A DNA stretch of 58,856 nt from an uncultured Spirochaetaceae bacterium. GTDB lineage: Bacteria; Spirochaetota; Spirochaetia; Treponematales; Treponemataceae. Location of the stretch: contig CADCLG010000017.1 of the NCBI GenBank assembly GCA_902802305.1, forward strand, positions 1 through 58,856, written 5' to 3'. The notes beneath the pieces are model-generated. The model was not told the DNA's origin, made no database searches, and was given only the letters and a program-made list of their open reading frames with translations. The position numbers were made by a program, and so were the translations under genes. Positions 25,175 through 35,233 of the stretch are shown here, one piece after another. Position 1 is the first letter of the stretch. Each line of letters starts with the position of its first letter.

Positions 25175-26869
25175 ATGTTAAAGTGGATTTATTTGTTTTT
25201 TTGCATAGTTTCAATATCTGAGACAATTTTTTATTCAGTAAGTACACCATCCAAAATTAATAAAAAATATCTATATCTTTTTTCATTTGCAACCTTGGCC
25301 TGTGTGTCCTATACAATTGGCACCTTTGGAAAAACTCTGGAAGGATTGTATTATGCAAATCTTATGTACAATATTGGCAGTATAATGGGGGATATTTTTC
25401 TTCTTCTTGTTATTGCTGAATTATGTCATTTTCATATACCAAAAATTGTATCGGTTTTAATTTTTCTATATGGAGTTGTAATAATTCTGCTGGTTGCCCT
25501 TTGCCGCTACAATCCTTTGTATTATCGTTCAATCAGCTATGCCCAATATGCAGGTGTTTCTTATTTGAAAAAAGTTTATGGTCCTTTGCATGTGCTTCTT
25601 TATATTCTTTTATTTGGATTCAATTTATTCTCTCTTTTTATAGTAATGTATTCCCTGATAAAAAATGCAAAAGTGTCTATTCAGATGGCTTTGATTATAA
25701 TTATTATTTTTACAATAAATACTTTAAGCTATGCAGTAACAAGAATAATCCACTTTCCTCTGGATGTCCTGCCTTTTACAATTACAATCAACTGCGGAAT
25801 AATGCTTTCTGTTTTAAACCGTCTGAATATGTATGATATGTCTGCAAATCTTCTTAACGTTTATGAGCAGCGTTCTGATTACGGATATATAGCTTTTGAT
25901 AGAAAAAAACGTTTTATGGGCTGCAATGATTATGCTGTAAAACTTTTTCCTTCTCTGGACGGACTCTTGATTGATTCTTATGTGCCTAAAGATAATGAGC
26001 GTATACAAAATGAAATCTTCCCTTGGCTTGAAGCCTGGATTCAGGGAGGAAAAAAGGACCATGTTTCTGTTTGCAATGGATACACGGCAGTATGTTCAAT
26101 CCGCTTTATTACTTTTAGAAAACGTCAAATTGGTTATCTTATTGAATTAAAGGATGTTTCTAAACAGCAGGATTACATAAATAAACTGAATGATTTTAAT
26201 ATTCAGCTTCAGGGAGAAGTTGAAACCAAGAATGAAAAGCTGATTAAAATGCAGTCCTGTATTATTTCTGGAATGGCTTGTATGGTTGAAGGCCGTGATA
26301 ATAGTACCGGTGAGCATGTTCAGAGAACCAGTGCTGCTGTTGCAATTTTTATGAAGCATTTAAAAGAATCTCCTAAATATAGTACTTTTTCGGATGAGTT
26401 CTGTAATGATGTAGTTCAGTCTGCAATTATGCATGACCTTGGAAAAATTGCCGTTGATGATGCAGTTCTAAAAAAACAGGGTAAGTTTACTAAAAAAGAT
26501 TATGAAAAGATGAAAAAACATTCGGAAGAAGGGGCAATAATTGTTGCCAGAGTTCTTAAAGATGTTGATGATTCTTTATTTAAAGATATAGCTATAAATG
26601 TTGCTCACTATCATCATGAAAGATGGGATGGAACTGGTTATCCTAAGGGCTTAAAAGGTACAGAAATCCCTATAGAAGCAAGAATTATGGCTCTGGCAGA
26701 TGTTTTTGATGCTTTGGTAAGTAAACGCTGTTATAAAGAAGCGCTTTCTTTTGATGAAGCCTTTGGTATTATAAAGGACAGTCTTGGTTCGCATTTTGAC
26801 CCTGATTTGGGAGAAATATTTATTGAATGCAGACCTCAGCTTGAAATCCTTTATATGAATGAACAGTAA
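25175..26869 (+). CDS. Membrane HD-GYP cyclic-di-GMP phosphodiesterase
   Basis: 564 residues. The N-terminal 225 are about seven membrane helices, similar to the 7TM sensor modules of histidine kinases. A PAS-like segment follows (about 230-330) and a short coiled coil (about 335-365). The HD-GYP domain starts at about 370: HDLGKIAVDD is the HD motif and GTGYPKGLKG is the GYP motif; further metal ligands are in HSEEGA and HYHHERWDG. It hydrolyses cyclic-di-GMP, with control of motility or attachment expected. GAGG precedes the ATG. Confidence 0.93.
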   Translation: MLKWIYLFFCIVSISETIFYSVSTPSKINKKYLYLFSFATLACVSYTIGTFGKTLEGLYYANLMYNIGSIMGDIFLLLVIAELCHFHIPKIVSVLIFLYGVVIILLVALCRYNPLYYRSISYAQYAGVSYLKKVYGPLHVLLYILLFGFNLFSLFIVMYSLIKNAKVSIQMALIIIIIFTINTLSYAVTRIIHFPLDVLPFTITINCGIMLSVLNRLNMYDMSANLLNVYEQRSDYGYIAFDRKKRFMGCNDYAVKLFPSLDGLLIDSYVPKDNERIQNEIFPWLEAWIQGGKKDHVSVCNGYTAVCSIRFITFRKRQIGYLIELKDVSKQQDYINKLNDFNIQLQGEVETKNEKLIKMQSCIISGMACMVEGRDNSTGEHVQRTSAAVAIFMKHLKESPKYSTFSDEFCNDVVQSAIMHDLGKIAVDDAVLKKQGKFTKKDYEKMKKHSEEGAIIVARVLKDVDDSLFKDIAINVAHYHHERWDGTGYPKGLKGTEIPIEARIMALADVFDALVSKRCYKEALSFDEAFGIIKDSLGSHFDPDLGEIFIECRPQLEILYMNEQ

Positions 26870-26870
26870 C

Positions 26871-26908
26871 AAAAAAAATGCCAGAGCGACTTGCTCCGGC
26901 ATTTTTTT
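26871..26908. terminator. Bidirectional terminator between HD-GYP and ettA
   Basis: AAAAAATGCC-a-GAGC / GCTC-CGGCATTTTTT with a GACTT loop; A-run and T-run on the two sides make it usable by both convergent genes. Confidence 0.85.
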
Positions 26909-28645
26909 CTATCTGCTTAATTTGCTGTAAACTGTTCGTTTTGGAACGCCAGCTTCTTCACCAAATTCTTTAAGCTTCCATTCTGCATATTCAGACCAGT
27001 TTCCTTCAAAGAAGCGTACTTCTGAATTGTTTTCGAAAGCAAGAATGTGAGTACAGATTCTGTCTAAGAACCAGCGGTCATGACTTACAACCATTGCACA
27101 GCCGGCAAAATCTTCAAGGGCTTCCTCAAGGGCACGCACAGTCTGAACATCTAAATCGTTGGTAGGTTCGTCGAATAAGAGAACGTTTCCACTTTCCTTA
27201 AGCATCATACCAAGATTAAGACGGTTTCTTTCACCACCAGAAAGAACACTGACTTTTTTATTCTGATCAGGGCCTGCAAAATTAAACCAGCCGCAGTAAG
27301 CGTGAGCATTTACTTCACGTACACCACCTTCAAGGGCACGGCCTTTTTCATCAACTGCACCAAGCTTTACAAGGTCACCACCGCCACCAAGAGTTTCATA
27401 AACAGTTTTATTCATATCAAGACCGCTTCTCATCTGGTCAACGTAAACAAGCTTTACTGTAGAACCAATCTTAATGCTGCCTGAATCTGGTTTTTCACCG
27501 CCTTCAAAGCCAGCAGCATCTACAATCATTTTGAACAAAGTTGTTTTACCGGCACCGTTTGGACCAACAATACCAACAATAGCACCTGCCGGGATATGAA
27601 CGTTGAGGTTTTCAAAAAGAAGCTTGTCACCAAAAGATTTTGTAAGATTTTCAATATCGATTACCTGACCACCAAGTCTTGGACCTGCCGGAATTGAAAT
27701 CTGGGTGTCTTTAAGCTGTTTTTTTGATTCCTGAGCCATAAGTTCATTATAGCGGGTGATGTGTTCCTTATGCTTTGCCTGACGACCTTTTGCTCCCATG
27801 TGAATCCAATCCAACTCGCGCTGGATTTCTTTCTGGCGCAAAGATTCGTTTTTATTTTCAAGAGCAAGTCTCTGATTTTTCTGTTCCAGCCAGGAAGAAT
27901 AGTTTCCTTTGAAAGGATAGCCTTCACCACGGTCAAGCTCCAGAATCCAGCCGGCAACATCATCAAGAAAGTAGCGGTCGTGGGTGATAGCAATTACAGT
28001 TCCTGGATAATCGTGAAGGTGTTTTTCAAGCCAGGCTACAGTTTCTGCATCAAGATGGTTTGTAGGTTCGTCCAAAAGAAGAATATCCGGCTGTTGCAAC
28101 AAAAGTCGGCAGAGAGCGACACGTCTGCGTTCACCACCAGAAAGTACATCTACAACCTGGTCAGCAGGAGGGCAGCGGAGAGCATCCATAGCAAGTTCAA
28201 GATTGTTATCAAGATTCCAGGCATCCAGAGCATCAAGCTTTTCCTGAACTTCTCCCTGGCGGGCACAAAGCTTGTCAAAATCAGCATCTGGATCACCAAA
28301 GGCTTCGTTTATTTTATCAAACTCGGCAAGAAGGTCTGTGATAGGTTTTACGCCTTCCTTGACAACTTCCATAACGGTTTTTCCAGGTTCAAGATAAGGT
28401 TCCTGTTCCAGATATCCGATTGTGTAACCTGGAGCAAGATAAGTTTCGCCGGTAAAGTCTTTATCAATTCCAGCCAGAATCTTAAACAAAGAAGATTTAC
28501 CAGCACCGTTTGGACCGATTACACCGATTTTAGCTCCATAAAAATAAGAAATGCTTATATCCTTTAAAACGACTTTTGTACCGTAAGCACGACCAACCCG
28601 ATCCATTGTATATATAATTTTTTTATCATCATAAGTTTTTGCCAT
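26909..28645 (-). CDS. ettA: Energy-dependent translational throttle protein EttA (ABC-F)
   Basis: 578 residues, close to the usual 550-560. Two ABC domains, with Walker A GPNGAGKSS and GPNGAGKTT, signatures LSGGERRR and LSGGERNR, and Walker B LLLDEPTNHLD and LLFDEPTNDLD. The linker between domains and the start YTMDRVGRAYGTKVVLKDIS fit EttA. It binds the ribosomal E site and gates entry into elongation according to ADP/ATP. It is a separate gene from the other ABC-F protein at 8.6-10.6 kb. Confidence 0.93.
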   Translation of the reverse strand: MAKTYDDKKIIYTMDRVGRAYGTKVVLKDISISYFYGAKIGVIGPNGAGKSSLFKILAGIDKDFTGETYLAPGYTIGYLEQEPYLEPGKTVMEVVKEGVKPITDLLAEFDKINEAFGDPDADFDKLCARQGEVQEKLDALDAWNLDNNLELAMDALRCPPADQVVDVLSGGERRRVALCRLLLQQPDILLLDEPTNHLDAETVAWLEKHLHDYPGTVIAITHDRYFLDDVAGWILELDRGEGYPFKGNYSSWLEQKNQRLALENKNESLRQKEIQRELDWIHMGAKGRQAKHKEHITRYNELMAQESKKQLKDTQISIPAGPRLGGQVIDIENLTKSFGDKLLFENLNVHIPAGAIVGIVGPNGAGKTTLFKMIVDAAGFEGGEKPDSGSIKIGSTVKLVYVDQMRSGLDMNKTVYETLGGGGDLVKLGAVDEKGRALEGGVREVNAHAYCGWFNFAGPDQNKKVSVLSGGERNRLNLGMMLKESGNVLLFDEPTNDLDVQTVRALEEALEDFAGCAMVVSHDRWFLDRICTHILAFENNSEVRFFEGNWSEYAEWKLKEFGEEAGVPKRTVYSKLSR

Positions 28646-28858
28646 AACGCGACTCCAATTCTATAAGTTTCTTTCAGTGATGATTTTATCAGAAAAAAAA
28701 TATTTATAATAGAAATTATAATAAAAAATTATTATTTTTTCTTTTTGCAATTTTCAAATCTGTTTTATAATTAATATTATTTCATTTTTTGTGTTTATTT
28801 GTCTAAATTGGGCATTTTTGCTTGTACATCTGTGTAATTTTAGTCAAAAGGAGAGATT

Positions 28859-29551
28859 TTGAAAGCAGTTAAATCAGAAGGTTTTATTGTCGCTTTTGTA
28901 ATCTTCTGCATTTTTATTTTTGAATTTATAGGCTGCTCTCTTACTGGCCATGACAAAGGCTCTATCAGTTTGTATATTGATGAAAATACAGCGAATCAAA
29001 TCATCAGTTATGCAGGCAGTTCTCTTTTCAATAATGAAAATCTTTTTATTGATATTTTTGTTGATTCTCCTTTTCAAGAATATCAGGCAGAAGAAAGCAT
29101 GCCGTTTAAAGACAAAATGCAAATCACCTTTGATGAAATACCTGCTGATTCTATGATTTCTGTTTTTGCCAGCGTTTATTTTTACCAGAAAGAAGCAGAC
29201 GGAACTTTATTCAAAACAGAATTATACAGTGGAAAATCTGAACTGATTAAAATTCACGATGGTATGAATTATCTTAATTTACTTCTGACTAAAAAAAGCT
29301 TTGTTTTTGTAGATGTTTCTGTAAAAGCCTTTGATGATTTTGACCTTTCCTACAAAAAAGACGGCTCAAGGCTTATTTTTACAGCAGAAGGTGCTTCAGC
29401 CATGAATTATTCCTGGTATGTTGACGGACAATTGCAGAATGAAAAATCAGCAATTTTTATATTGGAAACAGAAGGACTGCAAAGTGGAAACTATGAACTG
29501 GAAGTAAGATGCGGATTCCTAAGTGCAGCAGCCTTTATAACAATACAATAA
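28859..29551 (+). CDS. Lipoprotein, start codon TTG
   Basis: 230 residues beginning at TTG 28859, with AAGGAG seven bases upstream. The signal peptide ends in the lipobox FIGC (Cys at about 29). The mature part is beta-rich, and its C-terminal 70 residues (FDLSYKKDGSRLIFTAEG ... YSWYVDGQLQNEKSAIFIL) form an Ig-like unit. The same YIWYIDGE-type unit occurs in the next protein, 28 bases downstream, so the pair probably belongs to one surface system. Confidence 0.8.
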   Translation: MKAVKSEGFIVAFVIFCIFIFEFIGCSLTGHDKGSISLYIDENTANQIISYAGSSLFNNENLFIDIFVDSPFQEYQAEESMPFKDKMQITFDEIPADSMISVFASVYFYQKEADGTLFKTELYSGKSELIKIHDGMNYLNLLLTKKSFVFVDVSVKAFDDFDLSYKKDGSRLIFTAEGASAMNYSWYVDGQLQNEKSAIFILETEGLQSGNYELEVRCGFLSAAAFITIQ

Positions 29552-29579
29552 AATACTTTATGGGTATGAGGAGAAAAAA

Positions 29580-31754
29580 ATGAGAGTAAAACAATTGTTT
29601 TTTCTGGTGATGGCAGGAGTATTTCTTTTTACTGGGTGTAACAATCTTGCGGACAAAAGAAATCAGGTAAAAGAGGATGATGTGATTGATGATATTCTCC
29701 CTGAAAAATCTGAATCGGAACCAAAAATTGCATACCTTAAAATATCCGGTGCCGAAATCGCAAACCCCGGCAGAACAATTAAACCAGAGTTCTCGTTGGA
29801 TTCGATTTCCAATTTTGCCTTTGTGTTGAGTGGTGAAAAATCTGATGATATTGGGAATATTCTGGGTATAGCTTCTTTTGAGAATTATGAACAGCTTATG
29901 GAAAAGCCTATCCCAATTGAAGAAGGTCTCTGGAATCTTACGCTTACTGCAAGTGCTGAAGGAACGATTTTAAAGGGTATAAAAAATAACGTTACTATAG
30001 TCAGTGGTGATAATAGTCTGGATTTTGTGTTGAAGTGGGATTCTGAGGCTTCGACGGGGAATGGTAAACTTGAATTAACTTTTGATTTTAGTCAGGCGAC
30101 AACTAGAAATGAAGTTGCTGCTGTTACGGGTGAAATTGTTAAATACAATCCGGCTACAAGAGAAGAAAGTTCTCTTGAAGATTGGATTTATGGCTATCTT
30201 GCTGGTGAGCAGAATATTAGCAGTCATTATTCACTTGGATGGGATGTTGGAAGTTCAGGAGAATATGAATACACTTTTAGTTTTCCGGAAATGAATCCGC
30301 TTTCTGCTGGTACCTACATTGCAAAAATCCGCCTTTATGCAGATTCAGAAAAGACAATCCCGATAAATACCTGGCGTGAAACTTTAATAATATCGGGTGG
30401 ACAGACAAGTAGTGCAACACGTAGTGTATCGAGTTTAAACAAAGTCTATTCAATCACTTATTATGATGGAGATGAAAATATATCAGCTGGCTTCCAAACT
30501 AAATACACACGAATATGCTCCGATATTACTCTTCCTACTCCAATAAAATCCGGTTATGCATTCTTCGGTTGGTATACAAAGCCAGATTTCTCTGATGAAA
30601 AAGTTACAACAATTCCAAAAGGAAGTACAGGTGATTTGGAATTATATGCTAAATGGGAGGTTGGTGTAATTATTTCAATTGAACAGACTGATTTGGATCT
30701 CACGTATGAAATGAAAGATGATAATATCATATTTACAGTTGCAGGTGGAGAGAATGATTATATTTGGTATATAGATGGCGAGGAGAAACAAGTTAGTGAA
30801 AATAACGAATTTATTTTCCAAATTTCTGAAACTGGTACCTATGAAGTTGAAGTAATCAGTGGATCATATAGTGCAACTGCATTTGTTCAATTTGGTGATA
30901 CTAAGTTACCAAATAATCCTATATCATCTGAAGATTATGTTTATGTAAAGGGGGAAACAATTTGTTATAATGAAGCAAGTTCTATAACTCCTGAATCAAT
31001 GGTATTTTTGCCTGGTCGAACAATCACAATTCCAAATATGTATGTTGGTAAACATGAAATTACACAATCAGAATATGAACAGTATTGCAGCTATGGTGGT
31101 GAAGTTCCTGACACAAGTTATGGATTGGGAGAAAATTATCCTGCATATTATATAAATTGGTATGACACAATTGTTTATTGTAATTTGCGTAGTATGGCAG
31201 AAAAATTAACTCCTGCATATAGTATTAATAATGAAACTGATCCTACAAAATGGGAAGGAATAACACGGAAGGCAAAGTATTATGGACCAAGTAGTTCAAA
31301 TTCTGCCTGGGACAATGTTGCTTTCAATACAGAAGCAAATGGATGGCGTTTACCAACCGAAGCAGAATGGGAGTATCTTGCCCGTGCTGGAAACGTAAGT
31401 GGATATACTTATAGTGGTGGTGATGTTTTAAATGATGTCGCGTGGAATCACTATAATAGTTCTGGGGAAATACATGAAGTGATGACTAAAACTGCAAATA
31501 CACTTGAGCTTTATGATATGTCTGGTAATGTTAGTGAATGGTGTTGGGATTGGTATGGGGAAATATATGCCGATACTGTTGCTACTGGACCGGCATCAGG
31601 TTCTGTTCGTATATTACGTGGTGGAGATTTTTCTTGTGATAATTATTATAATCAATTTGCTGTTGCAACTCGAACTGATGCCTCTCCTGAAGATGATTAT
31701 CCATACAAACGCTACCTTAGTGTTGGCTTCCGTGTAGTCCGTAACGCTGATTAA
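29580..31754 (+). CDS. Lipoprotein with InlB-repeat, Ig-like unit and SUMF1/FGE-like domain
   Basis: 724 residues. The lipobox is FTGC (Cys at about 20). Residues about 50-270 are beta-rich and unassigned. An InlB B-repeat lies at about 290-360 (SGYAFFGWYTKPDFSDEKV ... LYAKWEV). An Ig-like segment with YIWYIDGEEKQ is at about 365-435. The C-terminal 240 residues are a formylglycine-generating/C-type-lectin-like sulfatase-modifying domain (VGKHEITQSEYEQYC, WRLPTEAEWEYLARAG, MSGNVSEWCWDWYG, ILRGGDFSC, VGFRVVRNAD). Such domains in spirochaete lipoproteins usually serve ligand binding rather than catalysis. AGGAG precedes the ATG. It ends at a strong terminator. Confidence 0.9.
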   Translation: MRVKQLFFLVMAGVFLFTGCNNLADKRNQVKEDDVIDDILPEKSESEPKIAYLKISGAEIANPGRTIKPEFSLDSISNFAFVLSGEKSDDIGNILGIASFENYEQLMEKPIPIEEGLWNLTLTASAEGTILKGIKNNVTIVSGDNSLDFVLKWDSEASTGNGKLELTFDFSQATTRNEVAAVTGEIVKYNPATREESSLEDWIYGYLAGEQNISSHYSLGWDVGSSGEYEYTFSFPEMNPLSAGTYIAKIRLYADSEKTIPINTWRETLIISGGQTSSATRSVSSLNKVYSITYYDGDENISAGFQTKYTRICSDITLPTPIKSGYAFFGWYTKPDFSDEKVTTIPKGSTGDLELYAKWEVGVIISIEQTDLDLTYEMKDDNIIFTVAGGENDYIWYIDGEEKQVSENNEFIFQISETGTYEVEVISGSYSATAFVQFGDTKLPNNPISSEDYVYVKGETICYNEASSITPESMVFLPGRTITIPNMYVGKHEITQSEYEQYCSYGGEVPDTSYGLGENYPAYYINWYDTIVYCNLRSMAEKLTPAYSINNETDPTKWEGITRKAKYYGPSSSNSAWDNVAFNTEANGWRLPTEAEWEYLARAGNVSGYTYSGGDVLNDVAWNHYNSSGEIHEVMTKTANTLELYDMSGNVSEWCWDWYGEIYADTVATGPASGSVRILRGGDFSCDNYYNQFAVATRTDASPEDDYPYKRYLSVGFRVVRNAD

Positions 31755-31791
31755 AAAAAAATGTCGGGCGTAAAACCCGACAATTTTTTTA
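31755..31791. terminator. Bidirectional terminator before purB
   Basis: TGTCGGG-cgtaaaa-CCCGACA stem with an A-run on the left and seven T residues on the right, between convergent genes. Confidence 0.9.
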
Positions 31792-33210
31792 CTTCATCAA
31801 TTCCCTATATTTCTGTGCAAGTCTCTTTGACTTAACTGCTGCAAGGCCGCAGTAGTTTGAAGGGTGCTCAAAGAAGTTGGCTGGATTTTCTACGCCCAGC
31901 TTTTCGAGCTGTTTTGTAATGTCGGCGTATTCTTTTTCGTGGGTTTTGAGAACTTCAAAGAAAGTTTTTCCTGTCTCTTCTGCTTCAAGAGTAATTTTAC
32001 GGATAACTTCGTGACCGTCGTTGTAGCCTGCTTCTCCAAGAAGAATGTAAGCTGGTTCAGCAAGAACACCACCTTTTACTTTTCCGCCGGCATTTTCAAG
32101 ATTGCGGGCCATTCCTTCTTTGTCGGCCTGTATTCCTTTTACAACAGAGTTCATACGGGCAACTGCCATTGTAAAGCCACTTACGTAATCTGCAATAAAG
32201 CGCTGGCTGGCAGAGTTTGTCAAATCACGCTGATGTTCAGAAATCTGATCCATATAGAAGGTGATTACGCGAGGACACATTGCTTTCCACAAAGACTTAA
32301 CGTGTTCGCTGTTCCAAGGATTGCGTTTCTGAGGCATTGTAGAAGAACCAACCTGAGTTGCAGCAAAGTATTCAAAAACTTCACCAATTTCACTTCTCTG
32401 GAGGTTGCGCAAGTCATCAGCAAGGTTAGCAATAATACCAAAGGCAACGTTCATCTCAAGCAAAAGGCGGAGAACGTGTTCAGGTTCAACAAGCTGGTTA
32501 GAATATTCACTTGGTTTTAAGCCCAGGAAGTCTGTATAAGTGCGTTCAAGCTCTTCAGGATCTTTTACAATCATAGATGGGCCGTTGTAAGAACCTACAG
32601 GACCTGCAAGCTTTCCTACCAGCTGCTTGCTCAATTCTTCAATGCGAAGAATAGATTTACCAAGACGGGCTACAAACTCAGCAATTGACCAGCCAAAGGT
32701 AATAGGAACTGCGTGCTGTCCGTGGGTGCGTCCTACCTGAGGAGTTGCACAATCGCGTTCTGCAATATCACAAAGATAGTTTTCGAGTTTTTTTAGCTCT
32801 GGAAGAACAACCTTCTGTGTAACGTCGCGCATACGGCAGCTTAAACCTGTATCAAGAATATCTACAGAAGTTGCTCCCAGGTGAATGAGAGGCCCGATTT
32901 CTGAATCAACCTTAGTTTTCATTACATTTACAAGAGCACGGATATTATGCTTTGTTTTTTCTTCTTCTGCATAAACTTCCTGAGGGTCAATGTTGTCGGC
33001 AACTTCGTCCAATTTTTTTGCAATTTCATCGGTGAGCTGACCGCGTAATTTTAAGTGAGCTTTTACAAGAGCTGCTTCACAACGTGCATGAGATTTTACG
33101 CTTGCTTCCTCAGAAATATATTTTGAAAGACCGGCAAAAGCATCGGCCTCCGACAGGGAGTATCTGTGATCGATACAAGAAAGATTTTCAAAAATGTTTC
33201 GTGTTTCCAT
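31789..33210 (-). CDS. purB: Adenylosuccinate lyase
   Basis: 473 residues. The fumarase/aspartase-superfamily signature is GSSTMPQKRNPWNSE; TSVDILDTGLS and GRTHGQHAVPITFG are the other two conserved regions. It splits adenylosuccinate and SAICAR, releasing fumarate, in purine synthesis. AGGAA lies before the ATG. It probably shares a transcript with the 642-residue protein upstream (35-base gap). Confidence 0.95.
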   Translation of the reverse strand: METRNIFENLSCIDHRYSLSEADAFAGLSKYISEEASVKSHARCEAALVKAHLKLRGQLTDEIAKKLDEVADNIDPQEVYAEEEKTKHNIRALVNVMKTKVDSEIGPLIHLGATSVDILDTGLSCRMRDVTQKVVLPELKKLENYLCDIAERDCATPQVGRTHGQHAVPITFGWSIAEFVARLGKSILRIEELSKQLVGKLAGPVGSYNGPSMIVKDPEELERTYTDFLGLKPSEYSNQLVEPEHVLRLLLEMNVAFGIIANLADDLRNLQRSEIGEVFEYFAATQVGSSTMPQKRNPWNSEHVKSLWKAMCPRVITFYMDQISEHQRDLTNSASQRFIADYVSGFTMAVARMNSVVKGIQADKEGMARNLENAGGKVKGGVLAEPAYILLGEAGYNDGHEVIRKITLEAEETGKTFFEVLKTHEKEYADITKQLEKLGVENPANFFEHPSNYCGLAAVKSKRLAQKYRELMK

Positions 33211-33245
33211 TATTGTTTCCTATATATAATTTAATTGGTTGCAAT

Positions 33246-35174
33246 TTAATTTGCCGCAGGTTCAATACTTGCTGGTGCAGGAGCCGCTGGTGTAGTTTCG
33301 GTCGCAGAAGTTGGACTTGTGGCTGCTGTTGACGTTGTCGCAGGCTGAGAAGCAGCTTCCGTACTTTGAGTAGAACTTGCAGCAGCTGAGGTCGCTGTCG
33401 TTGTACTTGCTGCAGGTTTTACTGAAGCAGTCTTATAACCCATTGTAATATTTTCAATCTCTGACTTATGACGTGATTTAAGTAAAAGGGTGTCAGAAGT
33501 GCTTCTGTAAACATATCCTGAAGAATTATAAGTTTCAAATCTTGGGTCAGTTCTAAATGCCATGTTGTAAATATGAATTGAATTAAACTCAGGAATGCCC
33601 TTGAAAATTACATAATGGGTTAATTCCAGAGGGAACTTAATTTTAAGTGTCAGAGAACCGTCTGCTTCGCGTGCCCAGTTTATATCCTGTGCGCAAGTCC
33701 AGGCCCAGATAAACTGATTGCTTTCGTTTCTGATAATCTTAAAGTGAGGATAATACCAGTTGTCATAAGCAATCAGAGGATAAAGGTTTGCCAGAGTACG
33801 CAGGTCAAAAGAAGAGCTTTCGGAAATGTATGAAGAAATTATAACACGTCCTGCCCTGATGTAGGTATCGTTATTTCGAATTGTACCATAGCGGAGAATT
33901 GCAATACCAATTTCAACTGCCTGAGTTACAGAAAGGAAAGTATCATTTTCTGAAATTGTAAGGATATTGTTTTCAAACTTACAGGCAGAAGTGATTTTTT
34001 CTATGCACTCTTCCATAACAGAACTAAGTATTTTTGCATAATCTGTATTTATGGAGTATAAGTCCACAAAAGTCTGAATAATTCCTGTTACCTGAGAAAG
34101 TGCAGCATTCTGAATGTCAGCATCTACAGCCCTCTGCAAAATCTTTATTACATCAGCTTTTGTTGGATAAATACAGAGCTGAAAGCCAAGATTATGAACT
34201 GTAAAAATATCAAGAGAATCAGAATAAACAGCTTTAGAAATATTATTTGAGTCAGCTTTAAGCTTTTGCTCAAGAGTATTATTCATGTTTACAAGGTTGT
34301 TGAAGTATGGAGCAGAAAGATAAGTTCTTTGTTCACTGCGTTTAAAGGCTTGCGGAATATCATCAATAGCCTGCTGGTATTTTGCATTTTCTGACATTGC
34401 GGCAACATAAGAAACAACTGCCTGTTCTGAATAAGAGTTATCTGTCTGTGCTGCTTTGAATGCAGATATAAGATTGCTCTTTAGATTATTGATTACATTA
34501 AGATAATTGATTCCTTCCGCAGATGCCAGCTGGGTCAAATCATCAAAGGTAAACTTCTTTTCTTCGTTGTGAATTGAATAATTTGCCATAGTTGCGCGGT
34601 GATTAAATACAATGTAACCGTCTTCAATCTGCTCTGTAGAAAAATCCCAGATTTGTTTTTTATTGGTCAGAAGAACTTTTTTACCTTCATCCTTTTGAAC
34701 CTTCATGTTGTAGGCAAAATTATAGGGAAGATAAAAGTTTTGTACAGAGCGAGGTAAATCAGCATAAACAATGAGAGGTGAATCTTCTGTATTTTCGCTC
34801 TGTGTAAAGTAAAGATTTATATTCTGTGTAAAGGAAACCTTCAGTTCTTTTTCTGATTTTTCCCATGATTGTAATTCCGCTACAGTCTTTTCATTCTGAC
34901 CGGAAAATAAAATATAAGGTGGGGTCTGTTCATCAAAATAAAAGTTTGCACCATTGTATGAAACAAGCATTTTATTTTTTAGAGTAAAGTCAGAAGCGTC
35001 TTTTTCTGATTTTTTATCATAATTTGCTTCTGATTTTGTAAAAGTTACTTGGAGATTTCCGATTTTTTCAATAATATTGGAATCTGTTCTAAATTGAAGA
35101 ACAAAAATGCCGATTATAATAGCAATATCGACAATAAAAATGCCTAATCCTTTTCTAATTACACGCGCGTTCAT
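33246..35174 (-). CDS. Membrane-anchored conserved protein with Ala/Thr/Ser-rich tail
   Basis: 642 residues, not assigned to a family. One N-terminal membrane segment (about 10-28) anchors a large extracytoplasmic domain. Residues 30-200 are beta-rich, 200-580 more helical. The last 60 residues are a low-complexity tail of Ala, Thr, Ser and Pro ending EPAAN, probably a flexible spacer. Single-copy conserved proteins of this shape are common in treponemes, but I cannot name a function. It is divergent from the TPR lipoprotein gene. Confidence 0.7.
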   Translation of the reverse strand: MNARVIRKGLGIFIVDIAIIIGIFVLQFRTDSNIIEKIGNLQVTFTKSEANYDKKSEKDASDFTLKNKMLVSYNGANFYFDEQTPPYILFSGQNEKTVAELQSWEKSEKELKVSFTQNINLYFTQSENTEDSPLIVYADLPRSVQNFYLPYNFAYNMKVQKDEGKKVLLTNKKQIWDFSTEQIEDGYIVFNHRATMANYSIHNEEKKFTFDDLTQLASAEGINYLNVINNLKSNLISAFKAAQTDNSYSEQAVVSYVAAMSENAKYQQAIDDIPQAFKRSEQRTYLSAPYFNNLVNMNNTLEQKLKADSNNISKAVYSDSLDIFTVHNLGFQLCIYPTKADVIKILQRAVDADIQNAALSQVTGIIQTFVDLYSINTDYAKILSSVMEECIEKITSACKFENNILTISENDTFLSVTQAVEIGIAILRYGTIRNNDTYIRAGRVIISSYISESSSFDLRTLANLYPLIAYDNWYYPHFKIIRNESNQFIWAWTCAQDINWAREADGSLTLKIKFPLELTHYVIFKGIPEFNSIHIYNMAFRTDPRFETYNSSGYVYRSTSDTLLLKSRHKSEIENITMGYKTASVKPAASTTTATSAAASSTQSTEAASQPATTSTAATSPTSATETTPAAPAPASIEPAAN

Positions 35175-35233
35175 TGTGATAATAGTTTAGTAAATGATTA
35201 AGGGAATTTCAACTGTATAATAGGAATAATAAT

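Noticed and set aside
29580..31754. True sulfatase-modifying enzyme
   Set aside because: The domain sits on a lipoprotein with InlB and Ig-like units and no sulfatase gene is nearby; a binding role is more likely.
33246..33430. DNA tandem repeat in the Ala/Thr/Ser-rich tail
   Set aside because: It is protein low-complexity with varied codons, not a clean DNA repeat unit.
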